Of a stretch of 64,000 nt of DNA, positions 8,726 through 19,816 are shown piece by piece. Location: NCBI RefSeq assembly GCF_000306115.2, contig NZ_AKWX02000004.1, positions 248,001 to 312,000 on the forward strand, in the 5' to 3' direction. Below the pieces are notes generated by a model, which was not told where the DNA came from, searched no databases, and saw only the letters and a program-made list of their open reading frames with translations. Every line of letters starts with the position of its first letter. Position 1 is the first letter of the stretch. A program made the position numbers and the translations under genes. The DNA is from Leptospira wolffii serovar Khorat str. Khorat-H2. GTDB taxonomy: Bacteria; Spirochaetota; Leptospiria; Leptospirales; Leptospiraceae.

Positions 8726-9796
8726 ATGGGTGAAGGATCCCTTTCCCAGGAAGAAATAGACGCCTTATTAGCCGGCGCAAATGAAACGTTCGATCCGAGT
8801 AGCATGGCTGCCGGAGGCGGATCCAAGGAAGCCGCAGGGTTGTCTCCTGTGGATAGGGATCTCCTGTCCGATTTCCTTTCTCATTGCTTTATGACTGCCG
8901 GAAATACTCTGGCCGCTATTCTATCCAAGACCTCCAATTTTATGAATCCCACTACGGAGACAAAGTCCCGTAAGGATGTAGAGGCGGAATTAAAATCCAA
9001 TACTCTTATTCTTTATTCCACTTATTCGGGAAATCTGAACGGTAGGGTGGCTCTGGCCATGGGCGCGGATAACGCCGCTCGTATCGCCAATATGATGATG
9101 GGCGGTTTCGATTCCGGAGGACTGGACGAAGGGCAGCTCCAAACGCTCCGAGACAGCTTGATTCCTATCATGGGCGCTCTACAATCCCAAATTGCTGCGA
9201 AAACCGGAGGAGGCGTGAACGGTTCTCCTGCGGAGACCAGACATGTGACTTCTCCTGCGGCGCTTGTGCTTCCGGAAGGAGATCCGCTGGTTCGGACCTT
9301 TTTCAATCTTTCGATCGAAGGACTTCCTTCTTTTAGAGTGCAGTTTTTGATCTCTTTATCCATGGCCAACGATATCCTTTCTCTTTCCAAAAGATCCGGA
9401 GGAGGAGGGGGAGATTATGGCGGAGGCGGATACCAAGGCGGAATGGGCGGCGGTGCCGGCATGTCTCAAGTCGGAATGAAATCCGTATCCTTCCCGAATC
9501 TAGCTACAGCAAGCGGGGCCCAAGGCACCCCGAATTTGAATCTGCTCATGGACGTTCAGATGTCCGTGACCGTGGAGTTGGGAAGAACCAAGATGTACAT
9601 CAAAGACATCCTGGGTTTGGGAGAAGGTTCCATCATCGAGTTGGATAAATTGGCCGGTGAGCCTGTGGATCTATTGGTTAACGGCAAGTTGATTGCGAAA
9701 GGAGAGGTCGTGGTCATCGACGAAAACTTCGGTGTTCGTGTGACGGATATCGTAAGTCCCGCCGATCGTATCAAGCCGGAGTCGGGAGGCGGATGA
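8726..9796 (+). CDS. fliY: flagellar motor switch protein FliY/FliN
   Basis: The reading frame extends back to GTG 8717, but ATG 8726 gives [15 protein letters not shown], the conserved N-terminal CheY-P binding peptide of FliY/FliM, with AGAGAG about 10 nt upstream. Residues about 35-220 are a CheC/FliM-like middle domain, about 225-255 a Gly-rich linker, and about 275-355 a SpoA/FliN domain ([36 protein letters not shown] read in pieces). In spirochaetes FliY forms part of the C ring and takes part in direction switching. The CheC-like catalytic Glu and Asn are not apparent. It heads the large motility operon; the 277 bp upstream hold no gene and no promoter I can defend. Confidence 0.93.
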   Translation: MGEGSLSQEEIDALLAGANETFDPSSMAAGGGSKEAAGLSPVDRDLLSDFLSHCFMTAGNTLAAILSKTSNFMNPTTETKSRKDVEAELKSNTLILYSTYSGNLNGRVALAMGADNAARIANMMMGGFDSGGLDEGQLQTLRDSLIPIMGALQSQIAAKTGGGVNGSPAETRHVTSPAALVLPEGDPLVRTFFNLSIEGLPSFRVQFLISLSMANDILSLSKRSGGGGGDYGGGGYQGGMGGGAGMSQVGMKSVSFPNLATASGAQGTPNLNLLMDVQMSVTVELGRTKMYIKDILGLGEGSIIELDKLAGEPVDLLVNGKLIAKGEVVVIDENFGVRVTDIVSPADRIKPESGGG

Positions 9797-10587
9797 ACCG
9801 GAATCTTCCAGTGAATCAGTCTAGTGGTTTACGACTCGGCTCCCTCGCGATTGCGATCGGAGTCTTTTGTGTTTTATTAGGTTCTTCTAATTCCCTTTTC
9901 GCACAAGGTTCGGAAAGGGAGAAGATGGACGAGCTCCTAAAGCAGGAATTGAAATCGGAAGGACAAAAGGCCGCGACTCCGGGAGAAAAAACTTCTTCCG
10001 AGCCCGCAAACAACACCGTTCCTTCCGAGAATACGGCACCCGCTCCGAATCCGATCGAAGAAAGGTATAAGCCCAGTTCGGACGGACCGAGTTTGGTAGG
10101 AATTCTATTTAGGATCATTCTCGTCTTGGGAATCCTTTGCGGAGCGGCTTACTGGATCTTAAAGACCGCAGCAAGAACGAGAGAAGGAAGACTGCCGGTC
10201 CAAGGAGAGATGAATCTCTTGAGCAGTTTGGTCCTCGGAACGAATAAGCAATTGCAGATCGTGGAAGTTACCGGTCAGATTTTTGTCTTAGGCGTTGCGG
10301 ATAACGGTATTAATCTCATTTCGGAGATCAAGGATCCTGAGACCAAGGCCAGATTGCAAAGAATGAAGGACGAGTTCCAGCCTCCCGAAGGAGGATTCCT
10401 CGTGACGGTTCTGGAACAACTCAAGGATCTGAATATTCGTATCACAGGAAAATCGGAAGAGGAAGATCCTCAGCTTACTTCTTCTCCGTCCGCCAGAAAA
10501 GAAAGGCAAAAGAAGCTGAAGCAGAAATTGGACGAGATCAAGAAGGAAAGGAACGACCTGGAAAACGGGTTATTCGATTTGAACTAG
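9793..10587 (+). CDS. fliO: flagellar biosynthesis protein FliO
   Basis: The 264-residue protein has an N-terminal signal/TM segment (about 15-35, ending NSLFAQG), a polar Glu/Pro/Ser-rich linker, a second TM helix (about 98-120, [22 protein letters not shown]) and a cytoplasmic FliO domain with [18 protein letters not shown] and [13 protein letters not shown]. FliO assists assembly of the FliP-FliQ-FliR export gate. Its ATG overlaps the fliY stop (ATGA), and fliP follows, which is the standard order. The C terminus adds a long Lys/Glu-rich coiled coil beyond the usual FliO core. Confidence 0.9.
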   Translation: MNRNLPVNQSSGLRLGSLAIAIGVFCVLLGSSNSLFAQGSEREKMDELLKQELKSEGQKAATPGEKTSSEPANNTVPSENTAPAPNPIEERYKPSSDGPSLVGILFRIILVLGILCGAAYWILKTAARTREGRLPVQGEMNLLSSLVLGTNKQLQIVEVTGQIFVLGVADNGINLISEIKDPETKARLQRMKDEFQPPEGGFLVTVLEQLKDLNIRITGKSEEEDPQLTSSPSARKERQKKLKQKLDEIKKERNDLENGLFDLN

Positions 10588-10595
10588 GGGGGAAT

Positions 10596-11438
10596 GTGGG
10601 AGTAGATCTCGGTTTAGAGGCAGAGAAAAGCGATTCTCAAAAGATGAGACATAAATCGATTATGTGGAAGATTCCCTCGCTTCTATTGCTTGTATTCGTT
10701 TTATTTAGCTTCGTTCCGGAGGAGGTATACGCGCAAGCGAACGCTCCTCGTATCCCCATTCCGAATTTGAATATCAATGTGAACGAGGCCAAAGGACCCA
10801 GAGAGACGAGTCTCTCCCTGATGGTTCTTTTCTTAGTCACCATCCTTTCCTTGGCTCCTGCGATCGTGATGTCTCTCACTTCGTTTACCAAAATCGTAAT
10901 CGTTTTGGATTTTGTGAGAAGGGCTTTGTCCATCCAGAACCTTCCCCCGAACCAGGTCATGGTGGGGCTCGCTCTATTTCTTACATTCTTCATCATGGCT
11001 CCTACCTTGAATGTGGTTTATGATAAGGCGTTGAATCCTTATATGGACGGAAAGATAGACACGAACGAATTCTTCGATAAGTCCATGGTGCCTTTGCGGG
11101 AATTCATGATCCGACAGATCGGACCTTCCGGCGCCAAGGACGTGGCCCTATTCTTAAAAATCGGAAGAGTGGAGAAGGTGGAATCCTTCGACGACGTTCC
11201 TAGCTATGTTCTCATTCCCGCATTCATGCTTTCGGAGATCAAGAAAGCGTTTTGGATCGGAATCATCATCTTCATTCCTTTCATCGTAGTGGATTTGGTG
11301 GTGGCCTCGGCACTTCTCTCCATGGGTCTGAATATGTTGCCGCCGGTGATGGTGAGTCTTCCGTTTAAGCTGATCTTATTCTTACTGGCGGATGGTTGGA
11401 ATTTAATCGTCTACGAGCTCGTAAGGAGTTATAAATGA
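10596..11438 (+). CDS. fliP: flagellar export gate protein FliP
   Basis: FliP forms, with FliQ and FliR, the membrane gate through which flagellar type III substrates pass. The protein has a cleavable signal ([19 protein letters not shown]), then [25 protein letters not shown] helices, the hallmark TFFIMAP segment, and C-terminal helices with [13 protein letters not shown]. The frame can start at GTG 10596 (280 residues; G-rich tract immediately upstream is too close for a good site) or ATG 10644 (264 residues, closer to the family length). The stop overlaps fliQ by ATGA. Confidence 0.95.
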   Translation: MGVDLGLEAEKSDSQKMRHKSIMWKIPSLLLLVFVLFSFVPEEVYAQANAPRIPIPNLNINVNEAKGPRETSLSLMVLFLVTILSLAPAIVMSLTSFTKIVIVLDFVRRALSIQNLPPNQVMVGLALFLTFFIMAPTLNVVYDKALNPYMDGKIDTNEFFDKSMVPLREFMIRQIGPSGAKDVALFLKIGRVEKVESFDDVPSYVLIPAFMLSEIKKAFWIGIIIFIPFIVVDLVVASALLSMGLNMLPPVMVSLPFKLILFLLADGWNLIVYELVRSYK

Positions 11439-11698
11439 CGGAGGTCGACGTAATCACTTTGATTCGCGACGCCTTGTTCGTGACTCTCAAACTCTCGTCT
11501 CCGATTCTTTTCACGGCGATGGTGGTGGGACTCGTGATCGGGATTCTGCAAACCACCACGTCCATACAGGAGCCTACGATCGCTTTCGTTCCGAAATTAT
11601 TGGCGATCTTCGTAGTGATCGTGGTGTTCGCGGGCTGGATGTTGCAGACGGCTACCGATTATACTCGGGATTTATTCCTGATGATAGAGAGATTTTGA
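11435..11698 (+). CDS. fliQ: flagellar export gate protein FliQ
   Basis: At 87 residues this is the usual FliQ length. Two TM helices (about 15-37 and 52-75) flank [20 protein letters not shown], the conserved FliQ loop with its QExT core. FliQ packs around FliP/FliR in the export gate. The start overlaps the fliP stop (ATGA) and 12 bp separate it from fliR, all within one operon. Confidence 0.95.
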   Translation: MTEVDVITLIRDALFVTLKLSSPILFTAMVVGLVIGILQTTTSIQEPTIAFVPKLLAIFVVIVVFAGWMLQTATDYTRDLFLMIERF

Positions 11699-11710
11699 GG
11701 ATAAAGGAGA

Positions 11711-12490
11711 ATGGAATACTTCGTGGGTCATTTCCAAGTATTTCTTTTGATCCTGGCTAGGATCGTGGGACTCCTATCGGTTGCTCCCGTATTCTCTTTT
11801 GCCTCCATCACTTTCGCCCAAAGGATGAGCCTTGGATTTCTTTTGGCCGTGATCATATTTCCGGTCAGCTCCGGATTCGTTCCTCCGATTCCGGGGCATA
11901 TGGCGGACTACGGGCTCGTGGCCGTGGGAGAGGTATTGATCGGAATTCTTCTCGGCTTTTTGGTGAGCATGGTCTTTGCCGCCTTCCAGATGGCGGGAGA
12001 ATTTTTTAACGTGCAATTGGGTTTCGGGTATGCGGAAGTTTTGGATCCGATCTCCCAAACGAGTCTTCCCGTTATCAGTACTCTTAAGAATATGTTAGGC
12101 ATGCTACTCTTTCTCTCTTTAGGCGCATATAGATTCCTTTTCGAGAGCTTAGTGTATTCCTTCGAAAAGGTGCAAATCCTGAAACTGATCCCGGAAATTC
12201 AGGATGGACTCTACCGTGCCATGGAAGGTGCCGTGGGAGCCATGTTCCTTGTGGCCTTCAAGATTTCTTTGCCGATTTTGGGAGTGCTTCTACTAGTTAC
12301 CGTATCCGAGGCGCTTATGGGAAAAGCGGCTCCCCAATTGAATATTCTACAATTGAGTTTTCCGATCAAGATCGCAATCGGTCTCATCGTGATGATTTTG
12401 GCGGTGCCCTTTCTGATCTCTCAGATGGATGCAGCCTTTCAGCTTTCTTTCGAGAAATTGAATCTGATGTTAAAGGAATGGCCCCAATGA
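11711..12490 (+). CDS. fliR: flagellar export gate protein FliR
   Basis: This 259-residue membrane protein has the FliR order of hydrophobic helices, with early [13 protein letters not shown] and the central GFAEVLDP-like segment ([20 protein letters not shown]) diagnostic of the family. FliR completes the FliP5-FliQ4-FliR1 gate. AAAGGAG sits about 5 nt before ATG 11711. The 3' end overlaps flhB. Confidence 0.94.
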   Translation: MEYFVGHFQVFLLILARIVGLLSVAPVFSFASITFAQRMSLGFLLAVIIFPVSSGFVPPIPGHMADYGLVAVGEVLIGILLGFLVSMVFAAFQMAGEFFNVQLGFGYAEVLDPISQTSLPVISTLKNMLGMLLFLSLGAYRFLFESLVYSFEKVQILKLIPEIQDGLYRAMEGAVGAMFLVAFKISLPILGVLLLVTVSEALMGKAAPQLNILQLSFPIKIAIGLIVMILAVPFLISQMDAAFQLSFEKLNLMLKEWPQ

Positions 12491-13683
12491 TCGCGTCGTT
12501 TCTTACTTGGATTCGTTTTTTATTCTCCGGTTCCTCTAAAGAAGAGGTTCTTGCTCCCGTATTCTCCGCACCTATGCCTCTGCCGTTTCGCATCGATCTG
12601 CAATTATTCGCAGCCGAGGACGAAGGTCGAACCCAACCGGGAAGTGAAAGGCGTAGAAGGGAAGAAAGAGAGAAGGGGAATGTGCCCAAGAGTCCGGAGG
12701 TGGCCTCGGCAATCGTTCTTCTCGCGGGTATCGTGCTACTCTATCTCATGGGAGAATATTTCTTCATGAGATCGTATTATCTTTTGCGAAAATACTTTCA
12801 CGGGATCCGGACCGCCGGTGTCGCCTCTCCCGAAAGCGTTACCGAACTCATGGGGAACGCTCTTTGGGATGTGACCCAATTGCTTCTGCCTCTTTTGGGA
12901 ATTACCGTGGTCGCCGCGATCGTGGGAAACGTAGTGCAGACCGGATTTTTATTCGCGCCTAGGGCGCTCGCTTTCAATTTCGGAAGGATCCGTCCCAATT
13001 TCAAGAAGATCCTTCCGAACCGTCAGACTATGTTCAGTCTGGGCAAGTCCTTGTTGAAGGTGGTCATCATCGGTTGGGTTTCCTATTTCGTGATCGAGAA
13101 GGACTTCTTTAAGATTCTTATGTTGGGGAATATGGGCCTGGAGGAATCCGTGGGCCTAATCACTTATACCGCATTTAAGATTTTTGTGGTGGTCGGTATC
13201 CTTCTTTTGGTGATCAGCGTAGGGGATTATTTCTTCCAACGTTACGAATACGAAGAAGCCTTAAAAATGACTCCTTCCGAATCCAAAAGAGAAATGAAGG
13301 AACAGGACGGGGACCCTTCTCTCCAAGCTAGACGCAGACAGATGGCGAGAGATACCATCAAGAAAAGTAAAATGCTCGCGGAAGTTCCCAAGGCGGACGT
13401 GGTGATTACGAACCCTACCCACTTCGCCGTGGCGTTGGAATACAAGCCTTCTCGGCACAAGGCTCCCGTGGTTATCGCCAAGGGAGTGGACGATTTCGCT
13501 CTTAGAATCATCCGCGTGGCAAAGGCCAACGGAGTTGCCACGGTGGAGGACAGGCCCATGGCAAGAACGCTCTACGACGAGGTCGAGATCGGCCAGGAAG
13601 TTCCCGCCAAATTCTATACTGCGCTCAGCGTTATATTTACGAAACTCGAATCTTTCCGGAGAGCGTTCCGAAACGCTTCCTAA
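12487..13683 (+). CDS. flhB: flagellar export switch protein FlhB
   Basis: FlhB switches export specificity from rod/hook to filament substrates by self-cleavage. The autocleavage motif NPTH is present at residues 309-312, followed by FAVALEYKP and the conserved [10 protein letters not shown]. Four TM helices occupy about 70-225. Two starts are possible: ATG 12478 inside fliR and ATG 12487, which overlaps the fliR stop as ATGA; AAAGGA lies about 10 nt before 12487, so that start is preferred (398 residues). A roughly 35-residue N-terminal extension precedes the usual opening RIDLQLFA and the [17 protein letters not shown] segment. Confidence 0.95.
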   Translation: MIASFLTWIRFLFSGSSKEEVLAPVFSAPMPLPFRIDLQLFAAEDEGRTQPGSERRRREEREKGNVPKSPEVASAIVLLAGIVLLYLMGEYFFMRSYYLLRKYFHGIRTAGVASPESVTELMGNALWDVTQLLLPLLGITVVAAIVGNVVQTGFLFAPRALAFNFGRIRPNFKKILPNRQTMFSLGKSLLKVVIIGWVSYFVIEKDFFKILMLGNMGLEESVGLITYTAFKIFVVVGILLLVISVGDYFFQRYEYEEALKMTPSESKREMKEQDGDPSLQARRRQMARDTIKKSKMLAEVPKADVVITNPTHFAVALEYKPSRHKAPVVIAKGVDDFALRIIRVAKANGVATVEDRPMARTLYDEVEIGQEVPAKFYTALSVIFTKLESFRRAFRNAS

Positions 13684-13698
13684 GCCTAGGAGAAATTT

Positions 13699-15816
13699 AT
13701 GGATAAGAAATGGTACATGCAATCCGACTTCATCCTGGGCGCGGGAGCCGTGGCAATCGTGGCTATGCTCGTGGTTCCTCTTCCGGGATTCATGTTGGAC
13801 TTACTCATTTTATTGAGTTTGGCCATAAGCCTTCTCATCGTTTTGACTTCTTTGTCCATCAAAGAACCGTCGGAGTTTTCCATATTTCCCAGTTTATTAC
13901 TCATCACCACGATTTATAGGCTGGCATTGAACGTATCCACTACGCGTCAGATTCTTTCCAAAGGACCCGGGGTAAATAGCGCGATCATAGACGCGTTCGG
14001 TTCCTTTATCGTAGGAAGCGAATCGGGACTGAGTAAATACGTGGTGGGATTCATTATCTTCCTGATTTTAGTGATCGTGCAGGTGCTCGTGATCACTAAA
14101 GGTGCGACGCGGATCTCGGAAGTTGCCGCAAGATTCACGTTGGATGCATTGCCTGGTAAGCAGATGGCCATCGATATGGAACTTTCCACCGGGAATATCA
14201 ACGAGGCGGAAGCGAGAAAGCGCCGTAAAAAGATAGAAGCGGAAGTGGATTTTTACGGTTCCATGGATGGAGCGAGTAAATTCGTGCAGGGAGACGTGAG
14301 AGCGGGCCTTATCATCACCGCGATCAATCTGATCGGAGGAGTGATCATAGGCGCGAGCATCCGGGGAGAATCCTTCATTTCCGCGGTGGAAACTTACGGT
14401 AAATTCACCATTGGGGACGGACTGGTTTCCCAGATCCCGGCGCTTCTCACCACCGTGGCGACAGGTATCATAGTGACCCGTTCCGGATCCGAGTCGGACC
14501 TGGCGAAACAGTTCAAGACCCAATTGTTCGCGAACTCTAAAGTATTGTATGTGGTCGCGGCTTCCATGGGACTCGGTGCTTTTATCCCGGGACTTCCTTT
14601 TCTACCGATGGTTCTTCTTTCCGGAGGGCTCGCTTATCTCGCCTACTCCATGGAAAAGACTGTCCAGGAGCAACTCGAGGTATTGGAGAAGAAGGAAAAA
14701 GAATCCGTGGGCGATCGCAAGCCTCGGGATTATTACGACGAGCTTCGAATCGAGCCCATCGAGATCGAATTCGGTTATCATTTGGTTCCCTTGGTGGACG
14801 CCTCTCAAGGCGGGACTCTCATGGATCAGATCTCCAACCTCCGGGGAAAATTCGCTCGGGAAAGCGGGATCGTCATTCCTCCTATTCGTATATTAGATAA
14901 TTTAGAAATTCCGCCGGACCAATTCACGATCAAGATCAACGGGGTGGAAGTGGGTTCCAGCACCATTCGTCCCGAAAAACTCATGGCCATGCCTTCCGCG
15001 GAAAGCCAGGAATTATCTTCCATCGAAGGGGAATCTTTTATGGAGCCGGCTTACGGGAGAACCGCAAAATGGATCGCCGCCGACTCCAAGGGAGATGCGG
15101 AATCCAAGGGCTTCATCGTCGTGGATTCTTCCACGGTCATCATCACTTATTTGCGGGAACTTCTGGCGACTCATGCTTCCAGCCTACTCGGAAGAGAGGA
15201 GGTCAAGAAGCTACTCGATCATTACAGATCCCAGTATCCGACTCTCATCCAGGAATTGGAAGCGGACAAACCCGGAAATTTGGGGATGTTGCAACAGGTA
15301 CTACAAAATCTTCTACGGGAAGGTCTTGGAATCCGCAATCTGGTTCCGATTCTCGAGACTGTGGCCAACAAAATGTCCAAGTATCCCAATCCTTACGTTC
15401 TTACGGAGTTCGTAAGACAGAGTATCTCGAATACGATAGTAAAGGATTATATGGTGGACGGAAAATTACAGGTGGTTGTGGTCGAAGGTCGACTCTTGGA
15501 TCGTCTGAACAAATCCTTGGCTCAGGATCGCTTGGAAGGAAGGGATATTTTGGTCCTACCTCCCGATTTCCAGAGAAGGCTTTTGGAATCCGTGGCGGAT
15601 ATGAACCGCAGGATCCAGGAAGGACGGGGATTCCCGATATATGTGGTCAACAGGGAAGTGAGAATGCCTTTCGCGTATTTCCTGGCCAAGGAATTCCCGC
15701 CTCGAAACTTCGCGGTACTCGCTTTGGAAGAAGTTCATTCTTCCGTTCCTACGGTAATCGCGGGAGAATTGAGAATCGCACAAGCCCAAGCCGCGGAACC
15801 GGCGGAAACGGTTTAA
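13699..15816 (+). CDS. flhA: flagellar export apparatus protein FlhA
   Basis: At 705 residues this matches FlhA. The N-terminal half has eight TM helices, with the FHIPEP-family cytoplasmic loop containing [21 protein letters not shown] and the KFVQGD segment. The C-terminal half (about 350-690) is the cytoplasmic domain that forms a nonameric ring and receives chaperone-substrate complexes; it includes GYHLVPLVD and [18 protein letters not shown] precedes ATG 13699 and the gap to flhB is 15 bp. Confidence 0.96.
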   Translation: MDKKWYMQSDFILGAGAVAIVAMLVVPLPGFMLDLLILLSLAISLLIVLTSLSIKEPSEFSIFPSLLLITTIYRLALNVSTTRQILSKGPGVNSAIIDAFGSFIVGSESGLSKYVVGFIIFLILVIVQVLVITKGATRISEVAARFTLDALPGKQMAIDMELSTGNINEAEARKRRKKIEAEVDFYGSMDGASKFVQGDVRAGLIITAINLIGGVIIGASIRGESFISAVETYGKFTIGDGLVSQIPALLTTVATGIIVTRSGSESDLAKQFKTQLFANSKVLYVVAASMGLGAFIPGLPFLPMVLLSGGLAYLAYSMEKTVQEQLEVLEKKEKESVGDRKPRDYYDELRIEPIEIEFGYHLVPLVDASQGGTLMDQISNLRGKFARESGIVIPPIRILDNLEIPPDQFTIKINGVEVGSSTIRPEKLMAMPSAESQELSSIEGESFMEPAYGRTAKWIAADSKGDAESKGFIVVDSSTVIITYLRELLATHASSLLGREEVKKLLDHYRSQYPTLIQELEADKPGNLGMLQQVLQNLLREGLGIRNLVPILETVANKMSKYPNPYVLTEFVRQSISNTIVKDYMVDGKLQVVVVEGRLLDRLNKSLAQDRLEGRDILVLPPDFQRRLLESVADMNRRIQEGRGFPIYVVNREVRMPFAYFLAKEFPPRNFAVLALEEVHSSVPTVIAGELRIAQAQAAEPAETV

Positions 15817-15857
15817 AAAAACGGTATATTCTTAGAAGTGGAAAATAGGAGGATAGT

Positions 15858-17129
15858 ATGGATTTCGCAAAGATAAGAGGCAAGGATCTGCAGGATTGCC
15901 TGATGCAGATGAAGATGAAATACGGCCCCGAGGCTCATGTCATCGAACATCGTATCCTCACCGAGGGAGGAGTCTTCGGAACCGGCCTCATGGCCAAGAA
16001 GGTGGTGGAGATCCAAGTAGGAATTCCCGAGAAAGCCAGCTCCCGGGAGAAAGTGGAGAAAAAACTCCAAGACTTGAAGGAACTCTTAAAGCAAAAATCC
16101 GTACAAGGTACGGAGAGACGTCGCAGTCTGGACGAATTGCCCAGTTGGGAAGAACGCTCCGTAAGACCCAGGGCCGCTTCCTCTCTACCTAAAGAATTGA
16201 CCGAGCCGGAAGAATTCGAAACCGTTCCGGAAAAAGTAGGAATCTCATTCTCTAGGGAATTCGAGCCTAAGACTAATATCCGTAAGCCGGAACAGGATTC
16301 TCTTATCCTGCGTTTGAGGGATCGACTCGTGAAAGAAGGAATGACGGAATCTTACGCGGAAGAAATCGTCTCGGCGGTAGAGTTGAGACTTTCTCCCTTG
16401 GATCGATCTCGCGCGGCTTCCATCCAGGAAAAAACCGTAGAGGTACTCTCGGAAAGAGTCCAAGCGGAACCGGATCTTTTCCAAGGAACGCGTAGAGGCC
16501 AGAGGAAAGTGGTATTCTTTGTCGGTCCTACGGGTAGCGGTAAAACCACGAGCATCGCGAAACTCGCGGCAAAGTACCACCTGCATATGGGAAAAGGAGT
16601 CTCCCTGTATACCACCGATAACTATAGGATCGCCGCTATCGAGCAATTGAAGAGATATGCGGATACCATGGAAATGCCATTCTATGCGGTAAAGGATTTG
16701 AAACGTTTCCAGGAGACCCTGGCCAGGGACGGATCCGAACTCATCCTGATAGATACTGCGGGTTATAGCCATCGCAACGTGGAGCAATTGGGGAAAATGC
16801 ACGGATATCTCTCCGCATTCGGAGAAAAGGACAATGTGGAAAATATTCTTGTATTATCCGCGACTTCTTCCTATCATCATTCCCACTCAGTGATGAAGGC
16901 CTACGAACCCCTTGGATTTCGCAGAATTTTATTAACTAAACTGGATGAGGCGGAATTTTTAGGTGGATTTCTGGAACTAGCCGATACACTTAATAAGGGT
17001 TTCACTCATTTAAGCGTCGGTCAGGAAGTTCCGTTCGACATGATACCTGCTGAAAAACATTTACTCGCCGAATGCGCTGTAAACCCGGAAAAAATCATCG
17101 AAATTCGGGGAGAGGTCTTCTCTGCCTAA
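15858..17129 (+). CDS. flhF: flagellar placement GTPase FlhF
   Basis: FlhF is an SRP-family GTPase that sets position and number of flagella. The N-terminal 50 residues ([20 protein letters not shown]) are typical FlhF. A basic, charged linker runs to about 155. The NG domain follows with the P-loop [41 protein letters not shown] and [21 protein letters not shown] lies just before the ATG. It is followed by flhG, its usual regulator. A degree of drift in the G4/G5 region is normal for FlhF. Confidence 0.95.
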   Translation: MDFAKIRGKDLQDCLMQMKMKYGPEAHVIEHRILTEGGVFGTGLMAKKVVEIQVGIPEKASSREKVEKKLQDLKELLKQKSVQGTERRRSLDELPSWEERSVRPRAASSLPKELTEPEEFETVPEKVGISFSREFEPKTNIRKPEQDSLILRLRDRLVKEGMTESYAEEIVSAVELRLSPLDRSRAASIQEKTVEVLSERVQAEPDLFQGTRRGQRKVVFFVGPTGSGKTTSIAKLAAKYHLHMGKGVSLYTTDNYRIAAIEQLKRYADTMEMPFYAVKDLKRFQETLARDGSELILIDTAGYSHRNVEQLGKMHGYLSAFGEKDNVENILVLSATSSYHHSHSVMKAYEPLGFRRILLTKLDEAEFLGGFLELADTLNKGFTHLSVGQEVPFDMIPAEKHLLAECAVNPEKIIEIRGEVFSA

Positions 17130-17171
17130 GGGTTTCGGTGCAAGAAACCCAAGTTCGAGAAAGAGGTTAGG

Positions 17172-18077
17172 ATGGACCAAGCGACTCAGTTGCGGAAACT
17201 TACCGAGGGTAATACGAGTTTGAAGCTCGTGTCTTCAACCAAACCTATGACTAAGATCATCGCGATTGCATCCGGAAAAGGAGGAGTAGGTAAGAGCACT
17301 ATCTCCGTAAACTTGGCCATTTCCATGGCCAAGGCCGGACAAAAAGTTTTGGTCTTCGACGGAGACTTGGGTCTCGCCAATGTGAACGTCATTCTAGGCA
17401 TCATTCCTAAATACAATCTCTACCATGTGGTCAAGGGACATAAAAGTCTAAAGGATATCATCATCCAAGCCCCTGAGGGAGTGGATATCATTGCGGGAGC
17501 GAGCGGTTATTCCCAGCTTGCTAACTTAAACGATACCCAAAGAAATAATCTCATCAAGGGATTCGCCGATCTGGATTCCTACGATTATATGATCATAGAC
17601 ACGGGCGCGGGGATCAGTTCCAACGTGATCGGTCTCACTCTTCCTGCGGACGATGTGATCGTAGTTACCACTCCGGAGCCTACGGCGATTACGGACTCTT
17701 ACGGTCTTATCAAAGCGATCGTCTCCCAAAGCAGAGACAAAAATCTGAAAATGGTAGTGAACCGAGTGCGTTCCGCCATCGAAGGAAAGAAGGTGGCGGA
17801 TCGTGTCATCGATATTTCCGGCCAATTCTTAGAGGTTCGGGTGGAGAATCTGGGATTCATTTTCCAAGACGACGAGGTCGAAAAGAGTATCCGGGAGCAA
17901 AAGCCCTATATCATCCATTCTCCGAAAAGCAAGGCGTCGGCCTGTTTGAACAGAATCACTTATTCTCTCCTGAACCAGGAGATGGACAACGCGGATGATT
18001 CCGGAATCACTGGATTCTTCCGTAAATTCTTCCATTTCGTGGATGTTCGGGAGAAACAACAAAGCGAGGAAGATTGA
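17172..18077 (+). CDS. flhG: flagellar number regulator FlhG (MinD-like ATPase)
   Basis: The 301-residue protein is a ParA/MinD family ATPase. The deviant Walker A ([16 protein letters not shown]), the signature [14 protein letters not shown] and the later [10 protein letters not shown] and [16 protein letters not shown] motifs are all present. FlhG controls FlhF and thereby flagellar number and placement. An unrelated-looking C-terminal tail of about 40 residues ([21 protein letters not shown]) may be the membrane-binding helix. The stop codon overlaps the TTG start of the following small gene. Confidence 0.94.
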   Translation: MDQATQLRKLTEGNTSLKLVSSTKPMTKIIAIASGKGGVGKSTISVNLAISMAKAGQKVLVFDGDLGLANVNVILGIIPKYNLYHVVKGHKSLKDIIIQAPEGVDIIAGASGYSQLANLNDTQRNNLIKGFADLDSYDYMIIDTGAGISSNVIGLTLPADDVIVVTTPEPTAITDSYGLIKAIVSQSRDKNLKMVVNRVRSAIEGKKVADRVIDISGQFLEVRVENLGFIFQDDEVEKSIREQKPYIIHSPKSKASACLNRITYSLLNQEMDNADDSGITGFFRKFFHFVDVREKQQSEED

Positions 18078-18556
18078 ACCTTCAGATCGGTTTTCTCGCC
18101 CTTTTTGCTCTTATCGGTCTGGCCGTAAGCTTGGTCTGCGGTTTTATGGTCGGTAACTATTTCAGCCATATTCTATTCATTACTTTCCTGTCTACGGTGG
18201 GAATGGCCGGTTTCGGCTTCGGAGTATATTCCATTTTGGAGATGAAGGTGCCCGAGTTTCTGGATTTCTTGCGAAATGTCAGCGGTGCCTATGTTCCGGA
18301 AGGAGAAGAGGGGGCAGAAGGCGGTCGGGGCTCTTATTCCGAACACACGGATGTGGATACTTCCACAGTAAACTTCGATTCTCCGACTAGTGCGGATGAA
18401 ATTCGGGCCGCCGCCTCGGGAATTCCTCGCAAAAAAGCGGATAAATTCGGCGATCACATTATCGTGGAAAATATCGCGATCAAAAACGAACCCAAACTCA
18501 TGGCGGAAGCGATCCGAACCATGCTTGCTAAAGACGACGGGGCCGGAGAGAAGTAG
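18074..18556 (+). CDS. membrane protein of unknown function in the motility operon
   Basis: The 160-residue frame starts at TTG 18074, overlapping the flhG stop as TTGA. Two TM helices (about 5-28 and 33-55) are followed by an acidic, Gly-rich linker and a compact C-terminal module ([31 protein letters not shown]). I do not recognise a named family. Its fixed place between flhG and the sigma factor gene suggests a role tied to FlhF/FlhG or sigma regulation at the membrane; this is inference from position. Confidence 0.7.
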   Translation: MNLQIGFLALFALIGLAVSLVCGFMVGNYFSHILFITFLSTVGMAGFGFGVYSILEMKVPEFLDFLRNVSGAYVPEGEEGAEGGRGSYSEHTDVDTSTVNFDSPTSADEIRAAASGIPRKKADKFGDHIIVENIAIKNEPKLMAEAIRTMLAKDDGAGEK

Positions 18557-18735
18557 AAATTTTTTTCCAACCCGATCTCATCCTACTAAAAACCCCGAAT
18601 TCCCGATCCAAAACCGGCTTCCGAGCCAATGAGACAAAAAACGCTTGATTTCCCTTTTTTTGCGTCAAAAAATGCTATTGCAAATCGGTTCGGTCCACGA
18701 CACTCTTAAGCGAGGGGCTTTCGTACTCCGATATT

Positions 18736-19536
18736 ATGTCCAAACTTTTTGATAAATACAATAATACGGATGAAACGGAACTCTGGAAGTCCTATCGGGA
18801 TAGTAAAGACCAGAATATACGCAGTTATCTTGTAGAAAAATATTCTCCTCTAGTCAAACACGTGGCTGGTCGCATCGCGATCGGTATGCCTCAGAATGTG
18901 GAGTTCGATGATCTGGTCTCTTACGGAGTCTTCGGGCTTTTGGATGCGATCGAGAAATTCGATCCGGAAAGACAGATCAAATTTAAGACCTATGCAATGA
19001 CTCGGATCCGGGGGTCCATCTTCGACGAGTTACGCTCCATTGACTGGATCCCTCGTTCCATTCGTCAAAAAGCCAAGCAACTCGAACAAATCATCGGGAT
19101 GCTCGAAAACAAAGAAGGCTCCCATGTGGAAGACGAGGCAATCGCCAAGGAAATGGGGATTTCCGTGGAGGAGTTCAACAGTCTTCTTACAAAGATCAGC
19201 GGCACATCTCTAGTATCTCTCAACGATATCTGGTTTCTCGGAGATGAGAACGACGAGGTTTCCTTCATGGAGACTCTCGAATCTCCGATGAATATGAATC
19301 CGGATACCATCATCGAAAAAGAAGAGATCAAAAACGTAATCGTCGAAGCCATCAAAACTCTTCCGGACAAGGAAAAGAAAGTCATCGTCCTATATTATTA
19401 CGAGGATCTTACGCTTAAGGAAATCGGAGAAGTCTTGGAAGTTACCGAATCCAGGATTTCCCAATTGCATACTAGGGCTGTAGCCAGACTTCGTAGTAAA
19501 TTAGGAAAGGTGAAGTCGGTAATCAGTAAAAAGTAA
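18736..19536 (+). CDS. fliA: motility sigma factor FliA (sigma-28)
   Basis: A 266-residue sigma-70 family factor with region 2 ([39 protein letters not shown], then [11 protein letters not shown]), region 3 ([17 protein letters not shown]) and region 4 ([40 protein letters not shown], read in segments). The SIDW-PRS(I/V)R element is characteristic of FliA/WhiG. It directs transcription of late flagellar and chemotaxis genes. A 179-bp gap separates it from the upstream gene, so it may also have its own promoter; I could not assign one. Confidence 0.95.
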   Translation: MSKLFDKYNNTDETELWKSYRDSKDQNIRSYLVEKYSPLVKHVAGRIAIGMPQNVEFDDLVSYGVFGLLDAIEKFDPERQIKFKTYAMTRIRGSIFDELRSIDWIPRSIRQKAKQLEQIIGMLENKEGSHVEDEAIAKEMGISVEEFNSLLTKISGTSLVSLNDIWFLGDENDEVSFMETLESPMNMNPDTIIEKEEIKNVIVEAIKTLPDKEKKVIVLYYYEDLTLKEIGEVLEVTESRISQLHTRAVARLRSKLGKVKSVISKK

Positions 19537-19560
19537 TATTCTTTCTCGGAATTTACGTCG

Positions 19561-19666
19561 CTTCCCTAAGGGGCGCGATGGATCGAATCTCGGAAGGCAC
19601 ATTGCTTCCTAAGGGGCGCGATGGATCGAATCTCGGAAGGCACATCGCTTCCTATGGGGCGCGATG
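19561..19666. repeat. 43-bp tandem repeat, about 2.4 copies
   Basis: Unit 1 spans 19561-19604 (44 bp, one extra C), unit 2 spans 19605-19647 (43 bp) and a partial third copy spans 19648-19666. Units begin CTTCCTAAGGGGCGCGATGG and units 1 and 2 differ at one or two positions. The period is not a multiple of three and the sequence does not look coding. It lies between fliA and fapA. Confidence 0.9.
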
Positions 19667-19667
19667 T

Positions 19668-19751
19668 GGGGGAAAGGTTTCCCCCTGTGCCAAGCCTAAG
19701 GTCTTGGCACACCCCCTTCTCCGGGGAACTGGAAGTTCCCAAAAACCCCGG
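19668..19751. repeat. cluster of three adjacent inverted repeats
   Basis: Directly after the tandem repeat come three hairpins: GGGGGAAA (19668-19675) with TTTCCCCC (19678-19685); TGTGCCAAG (19686-19694) with CTTGGCACA (19703-19711), 9 perfect pairs and an 8-nt loop; and GGGAACT (19724-19730) with AGTTCCC (19734-19740), itself enclosed by CCGGGG (19721-19726) and CCCCGG (19746-19751). None has a T tract, so it is not an ordinary terminator. It may be part of a dispersed intergenic repeat, or may act on fliA/fapA mRNA processing. Confidence 0.8.
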
Positions 19752-19816
19752 ACCCGATGCTCGGAGTAACCGAATGAAGAATATATTCAGAAAACCGAAT
19801 TTACGGTCCTAATGCA

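Noticed and set aside
15069..15848. Long alternative plus-strand frame inside flhA
   Set aside because: It lies entirely inside a well supported flhA with full-length motifs; composition (Gly/Arg/Ser-rich) is typical of a shadow frame.
19578..19812. Open frames across the tandem repeat (MDRISEGT...)
   Set aside because: The 43-bp period shifts frame each unit, and there is no ribosome binding site or protein-like composition.
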